A stretch of 64,000 nucleotides of DNA from an uncultured Actinomycetaceae bacterium (GCA_902464405.1 CABQJD010000002.1:1-64000), one strand, 5' to 3'; counted from the first letter of the stretch, positions 49,068 to 56,165 are shown. Made by a program: numbers and translations. The notes: a model not told the origin generated them from the sequence alone.

Positions 49068-49096
49068 TCTTTATTTTTGCCCGTTGCAGAGGTCAA
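49068..49096 (-). promoter_or_regulatory. Promoter of the MFS-sulfatase-ROK-maturase operon
   Basis: TTGACC (49096-49091) and TAAAGA (49073-49068) are 17 bases apart on the minus strand, about 75 bases upstream of the MFS start. This is one of the best sigma-70-type pairs in the window. The rest of the 482-base divergent gap 48993-49474 holds the ABC importer promoter and several repeats annotated separately, and no gene. Confidence 0.65.
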
Positions 49097-49345
49097 TATT
49101 ATTTTAATAACGATTTTATTACAGAAAAAAGATAGTGAAGCAGCACTGAAAAGGTGCAGTGTGTGAATTTGGCAAAGAAAACCCTGAAAAATCAGCACTT
49201 TCTACCCTACAGTGCACATAGAAACTAAATTACAAACTTCCATTCGCGCCACTTATGCTACGAACCTATATCTGCGCTCATGGTACTCTTAAGAATGTGA
49301 CTGGCATATCTTAACGCGCTAAATAACCCAACATCTAGCAGACTT

Positions 49346-49365
49346 TTGGAGTTATTTGGAGTTAT
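49346..49365 (+). repeat. Tandem 10-bp duplication
   Basis: TTGGAGTTAT occurs twice head to tail (49346-49355 and 49356-49365) in the divergent region between the MFS and sugar-binding protein genes, upstream of the TCTACA/TGTAGA repeats. It may be simple slippage or part of a binding array. Confidence 0.5.
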
Positions 49366-49375
49366 TCGTGCGAAA

Positions 49376-49391
49376 TCTACAATGCTGTAGA
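49376..49391 (+). promoter_or_regulatory. Operator-like inverted repeat TCTACA-N4-TGTAGA
   Basis: TCTACAATGCTGTAGA is a perfect inverted repeat with 6-bp arms around ATGC. It lies 12 bases upstream of the -35 element of the binding-protein gene. The same hexamers recur at 49426-49452 in the opposite order. A dyad of this size beside a sugar transporter suggests a repressor or activator site. The divergent ROK regulator is the obvious candidate. Confidence 0.5.
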
Positions 49392-49403
49392 TATTAGCTG
49401 TTA

Positions 49404-49433
49404 TTGAGACTGTCACACGCACTCTTGTAGAGA
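49404..49433 (+). promoter_or_regulatory. Candidate promoter of the sugar ABC importer
   Basis: TTGAGA (49404-49409) and TAGAGA (49428-49433) are 18 bases apart, about 41 bases before the binding-protein ATG. The -10 overlaps the TGTAGA half-site at 49426-49431, so a protein bound there would block polymerase. Confidence 0.45.
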
Positions 49434-49452
49434 CTCAACGTTGGTTTCTACA
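49426..49452 (+). promoter_or_regulatory. Second dyad TGTAGA-N15-TCTACA over the promoter
   Basis: TGTAGA at 49426-49431 and TCTACA at 49447-49452 form a second dyad made of the same hexamers as the one at 49376-49391, with CAACGTTG at its centre. It covers the predicted -10 and start point of the importer gene and ends just before its ribosome-binding site. Confidence 0.45.
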
Positions 49453-49474
49453 CGTTCATACAGAAAGGTAAGTT

Positions 49475-50824
49475 ATGAGATATAAGTTTAAGGCTTTTGC
49501 AGCGATCACAGCTTCTCTGGCCCTAGCTCTTTCCGCTTGCTCCTCAACTACTGACGCGAAAAAAGACGGAGACGGCGATAAGACCACCCTAGAATTCGCA
49601 GCGTTTGAAGGGGGATACGGCACTGAGGTCTGGGAAAAAGTCGTCAAAGCATACGAAGAGCAGAATCCAAACGTTAAGGTCAATATGAAGATTTCGAAGA
49701 CCATTAACGAAGAGATTGCTCCAAATATGAAGGCTGGCAAGTACCCAGATGTGGTTTATTATTCTGCGGGTCAAAAGTCTGGCTTTACAGAGACTCTTCT
49801 TTCTGAAGGCGCAGTTATGAAAATTAACGACGTCTTTGACATGAAAGTTCCAGGCGAAGACAAAACTGTGAAGGAAAAGCTTCTTCCAGGTATTCTTGGC
49901 GGCACTGCTACTAACCCTCTTGGTGGGGATGATACTTATCTTGCACCTCTCTTCTATGCACCAAACGGTCTTGTGTACAACAAGAAGCTTCTTGCCGATA
50001 ACGGCTGGGAAGCTCCGACCACATGGGAAGAAATGTTCAAACTTGGTGATGAAGCAAAAGCAAAAGGCATTGCTTTGTTCACTTACCCAGTATCTGGATA
50101 TTTTGATTCTGCGCTTCCTTCAATTATTGCTAATGCTGGAGGAGCTCAGCTTTGGTCTGATATCGCAAACTATAAAGAAGGAGCTTGGGAAACGGCAGGC
50201 GCTAAGACCGCACTTGAAACTGTGTCTAAGCTTGTTTCTAGTGACTATCTACTCAACTCCACAGTAGGTAATGCAAATAAGGAAAACTTCATTAAGAATC
50301 AACAGGCAATTCTTGACGGCACCGCAATCTTCATGCCAAACGGCAACTGGATTGTGAATGAAATGAAAGATGCTCCACGTACCGATGGGTTCGAGTGGGG
50401 CGTCATTCCAGCACCAGCATTCAAGGCTGGCGCTGAACGCTATGCGTTCTCCTTCGTTGAAAATATTTGGATTCCAGCACAAGCTAAGAATGCTGATGCA
50501 GCTAAAGATTTCATTGCTTTCCTCTATTCCGATAAGGCAGTAGATATCTTCGCTGGCGCAGGCGCTGCGCAGCCTGTTGAAGGTGCAGCAGATAAGGCTA
50601 TCGCTGCAGCGAAAGATCCTGGCGTTCAGGCATTTTTCAATATGATGAATGCAGAAGGCGTTTCAGCAGTTGCTGGCGGTCCTCTTGCAAAAACTGCTGA
50701 AGGCGTCTCATTCAAAGATTCTGTCTACATTGCAATTGATTCAGTTGCTTCTGGAGATAAGACTCTTGAAGATTGGCACAACGATATCAAGCGAGTTACC
50801 GATACACTTCGCAATGCTAAATAA
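49475..50824 (+). CDS. Sugar-binding lipoprotein of a CUT1-type ABC importer
   Basis: A 449-residue extracellular solute-binding protein. The lipobox LALSAC puts the lipid-bearing Cys at residue 22 after a basic, hydrophobic signal peptide, and a charged Asp/Lys linker follows. The mature part has the family 1 binding-protein pattern (KYPDVVYYSAGQ, YAPNGLVYNKKLL, FIAFLYSDKAVDIFAG). Overall it recalls N-acetylglucosamine/chitobiose-binding proteins of the NgcE kind, but I am not certain. AGAAAGG precedes the ATG. It is first in an operon with two permeases. Confidence 0.9.
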   Translation: MRYKFKAFAAITASLALALSACSSTTDAKKDGDGDKTTLEFAAFEGGYGTEVWEKVVKAYEEQNPNVKVNMKISKTINEEIAPNMKAGKYPDVVYYSAGQKSGFTETLLSEGAVMKINDVFDMKVPGEDKTVKEKLLPGILGGTATNPLGGDDTYLAPLFYAPNGLVYNKKLLADNGWEAPTTWEEMFKLGDEAKAKGIALFTYPVSGYFDSALPSIIANAGGAQLWSDIANYKEGAWETAGAKTALETVSKLVSSDYLLNSTVGNANKENFIKNQQAILDGTAIFMPNGNWIVNEMKDAPRTDGFEWGVIPAPAFKAGAERYAFSFVENIWIPAQAKNADAAKDFIAFLYSDKAVDIFAGAGAAQPVEGAADKAIAAAKDPGVQAFFNMMNAEGVSAVAGGPLAKTAEGVSFKDSVYIAIDSVASGDKTLEDWHNDIKRVTDTLRNAK

Positions 50825-50852
50825 AACTAACACAGAGTTGTATCTGTAACTC

Positions 50853-50897
50853 ATGTTTTAGCGGGGGCGACTTTTCCGCTCGCTCCCGCTAAAACAT
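50853..50897 (+). other. Strong hairpin between binding-protein and permease genes
   Basis: Arms 50853-50869 and 50881-50897 (ATGTTTTAGCGGG with CCCGCTAAAACAT, continuing through one G-T pair into GCG/CGC) give a 17-bp stem with an 11-base loop. No T-run follows. Hairpins in this position in sugar importer operons often stabilise the binding-protein mRNA or reduce read-through, so that binding protein exceeds permease. Confidence 0.7.
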
Positions 50898-50983
50898 ACT
50901 GCACACGATGTGCATACATTAGCTACCTATTTTGGCAGTAAATATTTCCTGTCACGCAAAGTCATAAAGTCGTGGAGGACGTC

Positions 50984-51961
50984 ATGGCAGACTCTCGCGA
51001 AGGGCTGATGGAAAAACCAGAAGTCTCTCACAATAAACAAAAAAAATCGCTGGATTCAGCGAGCATTTCACAAAAAACAAGGAGCACAAAGCGCTTTGCT
51101 TTATTTTGTTCTCTTCCTGCCGCAATATTGATGTTCATTTTTATCGTTATTCCGACGATTCAAGTGTTTCAAATGTCGGTATTTAAATGGGGCGGTTACT
51201 CCCCCAATAAAGAGTTTGTGGGTTTGAATAACTTCAAGATTCTTTTTTCTGATATGAAGTTTCTTGAAGCTTTCCAAAACACAGTCTTACTTTTAGTTGT
51301 TGTCACCTCAGTCACTCTTCCAGTAGCTGTAATTTTTGCTGCGATTTTAGTACAACTAAAGATATATGGAACTGGCTTTATTCGTTTCATTCTTTATCTG
51401 CCTTCCATTCTTTCAATGGTCATTATTGCCGCAATTTTCGCTGCTGTGTATTCGCAAAGTGACGGTCTTTTAAATTCACTGCTCACAGCTGTTGGCTTAG
51501 AAGAATACACCCAAGCATGGCTAGGCGATCAAAATATAGTCATTTACTCTATTGGGTTCGCTATGCTTTGGCAATCATGCGGCTACTATATGGTGATGTA
51601 TATGTCTGCTATGGCAGGAATTGATACATCTATCTACGAGGCTGCTCGTATCGATGGCGCTTCAAAAGTTCGTCAGCTTTTCGTCATTACCATTCCTCTT
51701 ATTTGGAGTAACATTCGCACAACGCTCACATTCTTTATAATTTCATCGATCAATCTTTCCTTTGTGATTGTGCGCGCGATGACGGGTGGCGGTCCAGACG
51801 GTTCTTCTGAAGTACTTCTTGGCTATCTGTACAGCCAGGCATACGACAATTCCCAGTTCGGATATGGCATGGCAATCGGAGTCGTCACATTCACCTTTTC
51901 GTTTGTGCTTTCACTTGTGGTGAGCCGTGTAACTAAACGCGAAGTTATTCAGTACGGCTGA
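50984..51961 (+). CDS. Sugar ABC transporter permease (MalF-like)
   Basis: A 325-residue inner-membrane permease with about six helices after a charged 45-residue cytoplasmic N-terminus. The EAA loop that docks the ATPase is YEAARIDGASKVRQLFVITIPLI near 220-242 (in short segments EAARIDGA and TIPLI). The ATG at 50984 follows GGAGG by 5 bases; the GTG at 50972 overlaps the ribosome-binding site and is rejected. It pairs with the next permease, 13 bases downstream. Confidence 0.92.
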   Translation: MADSREGLMEKPEVSHNKQKKSLDSASISQKTRSTKRFALFCSLPAAILMFIFIVIPTIQVFQMSVFKWGGYSPNKEFVGLNNFKILFSDMKFLEAFQNTVLLLVVVTSVTLPVAVIFAAILVQLKIYGTGFIRFILYLPSILSMVIIAAIFAAVYSQSDGLLNSLLTAVGLEEYTQAWLGDQNIVIYSIGFAMLWQSCGYYMVMYMSAMAGIDTSIYEAARIDGASKVRQLFVITIPLIWSNIRTTLTFFIISSINLSFVIVRAMTGGGPDGSSEVLLGYLYSQAYDNSQFGYGMAIGVVTFTFSFVLSLVVSRVTKREVIQYG

Positions 51962-51974
51962 GGAAGGAATAGAA

Positions 51975-52913
51975 ATGTCTCATACACAAGCAGAACAAAA
52001 ACTTCAGTCTGTGCAAACTAAACAGCACATGAATAAGAAAACTCGCAATTCAGAAGATAGATGGACTGTTGGGCGAATTTTGGCGCATATTGTGCTGTTT
52101 ATTGTTTCGCTGACGATTGTTGTTCCAGCTATTTGGGTGCTTATTGCTTCATTCAAACAGCAGTCAGAATTTTATGGAAGCCCATGGGTTTTGCCCAAGG
52201 GACTGTATCTGCAAAACTATATTGATGCATTTATCGATTCTGGGATTGGGCAGTCTTTCCTTATCTCAGTGATCGTCACCGTGATTGCTATGGCGATATC
52301 CATGACGGTGGCACTTCCCTGCTCGTACGCTTTGGCGCGCTACGATTTTTTGGGGAAAAAGATCCTGCAACTTGCGGTACAAGGCTTACTCTTTGTCAAT
52401 GTGAACTACATCGTTGTTCCGATCTTTCTTCTCTTAATAGGTGCAGATAATCTTGTGCGTGCGATTCTTCCAGACGGTTTCTTCATCGATAATATTTTCA
52501 TTTTGGCATTGGTGTACGGAGCTACATCGCTTCCATTCACAATTTATCTTCTGCAAGATTTTTTTGCCGCTATCCCCAAAGAGTATGAAGAAGCTGCAAT
52601 GATTGATGGTGCAGGGCTCTCACGTACAATGGTTCAGATTTTCTTCCCACTGGCAAAGCCTGCTATTTCAATGGCAATGCTCTTCAACTTCCTCTCTTAC
52701 TGGAATGATTACGTCATTTCGATGACCCTCATTACAGGAGATCGCAAGACAGTACAAGTGGGTATGCTCAACCTGATGAGTACTGCTCACTCGGCAACGA
52801 ACTATGGGCGTCTCTATGCTGGCATGATTATTGTGGCAATTCCAGTCATTATCTTCTACATCATCGTACAGAAGAAGCTCCTGCAAGTATCTACTGGAGG
52901 TGGTATTAAGTGA
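51975..52913 (+). CDS. Sugar ABC transporter permease (MalG-like)
   Basis: The second CUT1 permease, 312 residues, with a hydrophilic N-terminus of about 35 residues and six helices. The EAA loop reads EEAAMIDGAGLSRTM then FFPLAKP near 208-230. No ATPase gene follows. Actinobacterial CUT1 importers commonly share one distant MsiK/UgpC-type ATPase, which is probably the case here. Its stop overlaps the next small gene by 4 bases (GTGA). Confidence 0.92.
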   Translation: MSHTQAEQKLQSVQTKQHMNKKTRNSEDRWTVGRILAHIVLFIVSLTIVVPAIWVLIASFKQQSEFYGSPWVLPKGLYLQNYIDAFIDSGIGQSFLISVIVTVIAMAISMTVALPCSYALARYDFLGKKILQLAVQGLLFVNVNYIVVPIFLLLIGADNLVRAILPDGFFIDNIFILALVYGATSLPFTIYLLQDFFAAIPKEYEEAAMIDGAGLSRTMVQIFFPLAKPAISMAMLFNFLSYWNDYVISMTLITGDRKTVQVGMLNLMSTAHSATNYGRLYAGMIIVAIPVIIFYIIVQKKLLQVSTGGGIK

Positions 52914-53089
52914 GCGAAAAAATTGCAGTGATCGCGCGGATCACATTGGGAATAATCGCATATATCGTATGTATTGCCCTTGCTATTTATGGAAATACCA
53001 TTGAAGGCTGGCGAGGACTTGGAATCATGATGAGCGGTTTAGTAGGTATTTTGGTTATGCTTTATCTCTATAATCGTCGTCACCGATAA
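52910..53089 (+). CDS. Small two-helix membrane protein of the sugar importer operon
   Basis: A GTG at 52910 overlaps the permease stop (GTGA) and opens a 59-residue frame ending TAA at 53087-53089. GGAGG lies 9 bases upstream. The protein has a short charged N-terminus (MSEKIAVIAR), a hydrophobic helix of about 20 residues, a short loop with GNTIEGWRGLG, a second helix, and a basic end (YNRRHR). Four-base overlap, the two-helix pattern and a terminator 10 bases after the stop support a real gene. Short membrane proteins at this spot are known in other actinobacterial sugar operons, but I do not recognise a defined function. Confidence 0.75.
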   Translation: MSEKIAVIARITLGIIAYIVCIALAIYGNTIEGWRGLGIMMSGLVGILVMLYLYNRRHR

Positions 53090-53098
53090 ATTCGATTG

Positions 53099-53137
53099 AA
53101 AATGTGCTGGCTCACAAGGTGAGCTGGCACATTTTTT
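53099..53137 (+). terminator. Terminator of the sugar ABC importer operon
   Basis: A 17-bp stem (53099-53115 with 53119-53135, two G-U pairs) closed by AAG is followed by a T-run to 53137. It starts 10 bases after the stop of the 59-residue protein gene. This is a strong intrinsic terminator on the plus strand. Confidence 0.92.
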
Positions 53138-53163
53138 ATACGTATTTTTGGGGCTATAAGGCA

Positions 53164-53190
53164 GGGGATTGCCATTTATGGCACTCCCCC
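53164..53190 (-). other. Small hairpin between the two terminators
   Basis: GGGG...GCCAT-TT-ATGGC...CCCC forms a stem with a 3-by-3 inner loop at about 53164-53190. It lies between the importer terminator and the rplL-side palindrome. Function unknown. Confidence 0.35.
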
Positions 53191-53208
53191 GAAACACACC
53201 CATAAGAG

Positions 53209-53251
53209 AGCTAGCCCGAGGCTAAGCATGATGCTTAGCCTCGGGCTAGCT
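53209..53251 (-). terminator. 43-base palindrome after rplL
   Basis: Two perfectly complementary 21-base arms (53209-53229 and 53231-53251, beginning AGCTAGCCCGAGG) surround a single base. It lies 28 bases after the rplL stop on the minus strand and in the convergent gap with the importer operon. No T-run follows on either side, so termination would rest on the hairpin alone. Confidence 0.65.
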
Positions 53252-53279
53252 ACATATGTACTCAGATTGAGCTACATCG

Positions 53280-53663
53280 TCACTTAAGGGTAACGGTTGC
53301 GCCAGCGGCTTCGAGCTGTTCCTTAGCCTTCTCAGCGGTTTCTTTGTTTACGCCTTCGAGCACAGCCTTAGGAGCGGAATCAACGAGTTCCTTTGCTTCC
53401 TTCAAACCAAGTGGGGTCAGAGCGCGAACTTCCTTAATCACACCGATCTTCTTATCACCAGCAGATTCGATGATGACGTCGAAAGAATCCTTCTCTTCTT
53501 CAGCAGCAGCTTCAGCAGCAGCTGGAGCAGCAGCAACAGCAGCAACTGGAGCAGCAGCCTCAACATCGAATTCTTCCTCGAAAGCCTTCACAAAATCGTT
53601 GAGCTCAACGAGAGTGAGTTCTTTGAAAGCTGCGATGAGCTCTTCAGTGGTGAGCTTGGCCAT
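53280..53663 (-). CDS. rplL: 50S ribosomal protein L7/L12
   Basis: L7/L12 forms the mobile stalk that recruits translation factors. The 127-residue protein has the N-terminal dimer domain ([21 protein letters not shown]), an Ala-rich hinge at about 37-55 and the C-terminal factor-binding domain with [20 protein letters not shown]. The ATG at 53663 is chosen since GAAAGGA lies 8 bases upstream; the ATG at 53672 abuts it. Confidence 0.97.
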   Translation of the reverse strand: MAKLTTEELIAAFKELTLVELNDFVKAFEEEFDVEAAAPVAAVAAAPAAAEAAAEEEKDSFDVIIESAGDKKIGVIKEVRALTPLGLKEAKELVDSAPKAVLEGVNKETAEKAKEQLEAAGATVTLK

Positions 53664-53748
53664 AATAGCCATCCTTTCATTGCCTACGCGAGGCGGTTAT
53701 TTTGTAGTTATATACCGATACTTGCGAGTGCGGGTGCACCCAGGTTTA

Positions 53749-54270
53749 TCAAGCAGCGGCTTCCTGCTTCTCGCGCAGGGCATCGACTGTGCGCACGGCC
53801 TTGACGGCAGGCGCGGTGAATACGTATGCAGCCTTGTAGAGCGAAGCTTTGAGAGCCCCAGCAGTCTTGGCAAGCAGTACTTCGCGCGATTCGAGATCGG
53901 CGAGCTTCTTTACGGCGTCAGCATCAAGATATGCGCCCTCAAGAACGCCTGCTTTCATAATGAGTGCAGGATTCTCTTTACCGAACGTCTTGAGTGCCTT
54001 AGCAACGGAAGCAACATCACCTTTCACAAACACAAGTGCAGTTGGTCCCTTGAGATCAGCATCGAGGCTATCGATACCGACTTCACGAGCTGCAATGCGC
54101 GCAAGCGTGTTTTTTGCGACTGTATAGTTCGCCTCCCCAGCCATTGAGCGACGCAACGTCTTGAGCTGCGCCACAGTGAGTCCGCGATATTCAGTCACAA
54201 TCACGGCCGAAGAACTGCGGAATTCCTCCACTAGCTCTGCGATCGCTGCAGACTTATCGGGCTTTGCCAT
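53749..54270 (-). CDS. rplJ: 50S ribosomal protein L10
   Basis: L10 anchors L12 dimers to the ribosome and represses its own operon. It starts MAKPDKSAAIAELVEEFRSS at 54270, with AGGAGGG 4 bases upstream, and has VTEYRGLTVAQLKTLRRSM and KNTLARIAA. The C-terminal helix for L12 binding is present. It is 173 residues. The frame is open 42 codons upstream, but that part is leader RNA with an attenuator. Confidence 0.97.
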   Translation of the reverse strand: MAKPDKSAAIAELVEEFRSSSAVIVTEYRGLTVAQLKTLRRSMAGEANYTVAKNTLARIAAREVGIDSLDADLKGPTALVFVKGDVASVAKALKTFGKENPALIMKAGVLEGAYLDADAVKKLADLESREVLLAKTAGALKASLYKAAYVFTAPAVKAVRTVDALREKQEAAA

Positions 54271-54370
54271 GAGCCCTCCTTCCGAATATCCGCCGCAGAT
54301 TCCGAAAAACAGCAATCCAGCCTCAGTGATACTCTTTTGCATCGTCACAGCATAACGCTGCGACTGCAAC

Positions 54371-54399
54371 AAAAAAGCCTCACGCATATAGCGCAAGGC
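54371..54399 (-). terminator. Attenuator in the rplJ leader
   Basis: On the minus strand GCCTTGCGC (54399-54391) pairs with GCGTGAGGC (54385-54377), with two G-U pairs and a TATAT loop, and is followed by six T (54376-54371). It lies 100 bases before the rplJ start and downstream of the L10-type leader. Its place suggests that L10 controls read-through, as shown for the Bacillus subtilis rplJL operon. Confidence 0.7.
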
Positions 54400-54440
54400 A
54401 ACCTATATATCTCGGCATATGCCTTGATATTTCCTTTATA

Positions 54441-54509
54441 TTACCTGCGCTGGCTTCGATCTTCGAATTTCACCCCGTTGGCTACGGGCAGACCTGCGGT
54501 CTTGGGCAC
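54441..54509 (-). promoter_or_regulatory. Probable L10 leader (autoregulatory RNA)
   Basis: Just after the predicted transcription start the minus strand has GACCGCAGGTC, the stem CCCGT/ACGGG, the stem TTCG/CGAA and a closing GCGCAGGT. This resembles the L10-binding leader RNAs found upstream of rplJ in many bacteria. It is followed by the attenuator at 54371-54399. The assignment rests on position and short motifs. A covariance-model scan (Rfam L10 leader) would decide it. Confidence 0.5.
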
Positions 54510-54514
54510 TAAAA

Positions 54515-54543
54515 ATACTACATATCATCCAAAGAAAAACCAA
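54515..54543 (-). promoter_or_regulatory. Candidate rplJL promoter
   Basis: TTGGTT (54543-54538) and TAGTAT (54520-54515) are 17 bases apart on the minus strand, placing transcription start near 54508, immediately before the L10-type leader. The 340-base gap 54271-54610 is filled by this promoter, the leader and the attenuator; no gene is supported. Confidence 0.5.
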
Positions 54544-54610
54544 ACTTACAGCAACGTTCGTGAGCTATTTCTCTCAAACAACGCAAGTTTCTTCAACTTC
54601 TCGCTTACTC

Positions 54611-55237
54611 TTACGCATCTCGTTTTTTAAGCTCGTGGCTGATTCTGTGAAAAAGCATATCCAGTGCCACGAGATTATGCCCTCCTTCAGGAATAATAAT
54701 ATGTGCCGTGCGCTTAGATGGCTCTACGTATAACTCATGCATTGGCTTAACAGTCGCCAAATACTGCTGTTCAACCGATTCGATTGTGCGCCCACGTTCA
54801 ATCACGTCTCGCTTCACCCGACGCAAAATACGTACATCAGCATCAGTATCTACAAAAATTCGCACATCGCACATTGCACGCAGCTGCTCATGAGCAAAGA
54901 GCAAAATCCCTTCAACGATAATAATCGGATTGGGTTCAATCCGAATCGTCTGGGCGCATCGATTATGGTTTGCATAATCATAAAGAGGGCAATCTATAGC
55001 ATGGCCTTCCATAAGTAACCCAAGCTGGCGCGCCATTAAATCGTTATCAAACGCATCTGGAGAATCGTAGTTGAGGCAGCAGCGCTCGTCATACGATAGC
55101 TCATCATGAGCTTTGTAGTAATTATCGTGATATACCACGGATGTACACTGCCCAAAGCGCTCTTTAATTTCTTTAGTGAGAGTGGTCTTTCCGCTGCCCG
55201 TACCGCCGGCAATACCAATTACAAATGCTCTATCCAC
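54611..55237 (-). CDS. udk: Uridine kinase
   Basis: Uridine/cytidine kinase of pyrimidine salvage, 208 residues. The P-loop GGTGSGKTT is at residues 11-19. YHDNYYKAHDELSYDER, NYDSPDAFD and YDYANHNR match the nucleoside-binding segments, and IIVEGILLFA and RRVKRDVIERGR follow. The start is GTG 55237. It lies between rplA and rplJ on the same strand, an unusual place, with a terminator upstream and its own probable transcription. Confidence 0.93.
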   Translation of the reverse strand: MDRAFVIGIAGGTGSGKTTLTKEIKERFGQCTSVVYHDNYYKAHDELSYDERCCLNYDSPDAFDNDLMARQLGLLMEGHAIDCPLYDYANHNRCAQTIRIEPNPIIIVEGILLFAHEQLRAMCDVRIFVDTDADVRILRRVKRDVIERGRTIESVEQQYLATVKPMHELYVEPSKRTAHIIIPEGGHNLVALDMLFHRISHELKKRDA

Positions 55238-55277
55238 CAGCTGTTCTCACTTTCACTACACATACAGTTCTATAGCA

Positions 55278-55309
55278 AAGGAGGCTGCAGACGAATCTAC
55301 AGCCTCCTT
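55278..55309 (-). terminator. Terminator after rplA
   Basis: AAGGAGGCTG (55278-55287) and CAGCCTCCTT (55300-55309) form a perfect 10-bp stem with a 12-base loop, 26 bases after the rplA stop. The U-tract is short (TTTG). It separates rplKA from udk. Confidence 0.7.
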
Positions 55310-55335
55310 CATTTATACGCTACATAAGCTATGTC

Positions 55336-56040
55336 TCACTTCTTTTCAGGAGCAAGCTTCGTGATATCCAGCGGAATACCAGGCCCCATTGTAGTGCTCA
55401 CGGTAGCCTTCAACACGTAACGACCCTTTGCACTAGCTGGCTTGAGTCGAATAATTTCATCAACGGCCGCATGGAAATTCTCTGCAAGCTGTTCGTTGGT
55501 AAACGTGGTGTTGCCGACAATAAATGGGAGGTTTCCATGCTTATCCACACGGAACTCAATACGCCCGCCCTTAATATCGGTGACGGCTTTTGCCGTATCC
55601 ATCGTTACGGTACCCGTCTTAGGGTTTGGCATCAAACCACGAGGTCCGAGCACGCGACCGAGTTTGCCGACCTTACCCATCATATCTGGGGTTGCTACAG
55701 CAGCGTCGAAATCCGTCCAGCCGCCAGCAACTTTTTCAATCAACTCATCGCCGCCAACTTCATCAGCACCAGCATCGATTGCATCTTGTGCTTTCGGGCC
55801 AACAGCGAAGACGATCACGCGAGCAGTCTTACCCGTGCCGTGTGGCAGGGAGACTGTTCCACGCACCATCTGATCGGCTTTACGGGGATCCACACCGAGA
55901 CGCAAGACAACCTCAACAGCGGAGGGGAACTTCGTCACGGAAGTCTTCAGCGCGAGGTCAAGAGCCTCGGCTGGTGTGTAAAGCGCGCCAGTCTGAATAA
56001 GTTCAGCGGCTTTACGATAATTCTTTGAGCGCTTTGCCAT
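55336..56040 (-). CDS. rplA: 50S ribosomal protein L1
   Basis: L1 forms the mobile stalk near the E site. The 234 residues contain [40 protein letters not shown] sequence (segments [10 protein letters not shown] and [12 protein letters not shown]) and [28 protein letters not shown] precedes the ATG. It lies 125 bases after rplK, with a hairpin in the gap. Confidence 0.97.
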   Translation of the reverse strand: MAKRSKNYRKAAELIQTGALYTPAEALDLALKTSVTKFPSAVEVVLRLGVDPRKADQMVRGTVSLPHGTGKTARVIVFAVGPKAQDAIDAGADEVGGDELIEKVAGGWTDFDAAVATPDMMGKVGKLGRVLGPRGLMPNPKTGTVTMDTAKAVTDIKGGRIEFRVDKHGNLPFIVGNTTFTNEQLAENFHAAVDEIIRLKPASAKGRYVLKATVSTTMGPGIPLDITKLAPEKK

Positions 56041-56063
56041 TCTGCTTTCTCCTTCTTAGCAGT

Positions 56064-56098
56064 TGTGGTTCTTCGAGCCAGCTCCGGACTCAACCACA
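56064..56098 (-). promoter_or_regulatory. Hairpin between rplK and rplA, possible L1 site
   Basis: TGTGGTT (56064-56070) and AACCACA (56092-56098) form a 7-bp stem with a further GAG/CTC pairing inside, 24 bases before the rplA start on the minus strand. L1 represses its own operon in several bacteria by binding a hairpin that mimics its rRNA site. Whether this is such a site is unproven. Confidence 0.35.
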
Positions 56099-56165
56099 GC
56101 ACACACGGTCTTGCTCACCTTGTATGCCTGCTCCCTTTCGGGATATTTATTTCTGTCTAGCGAGA

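Noticed and set aside
54271..54396. 42-codon N-terminal extension of L10
   Set aside because: It covers the attenuator and leader; the ATG at 54270 has AGGAGGG and gives the standard protein.
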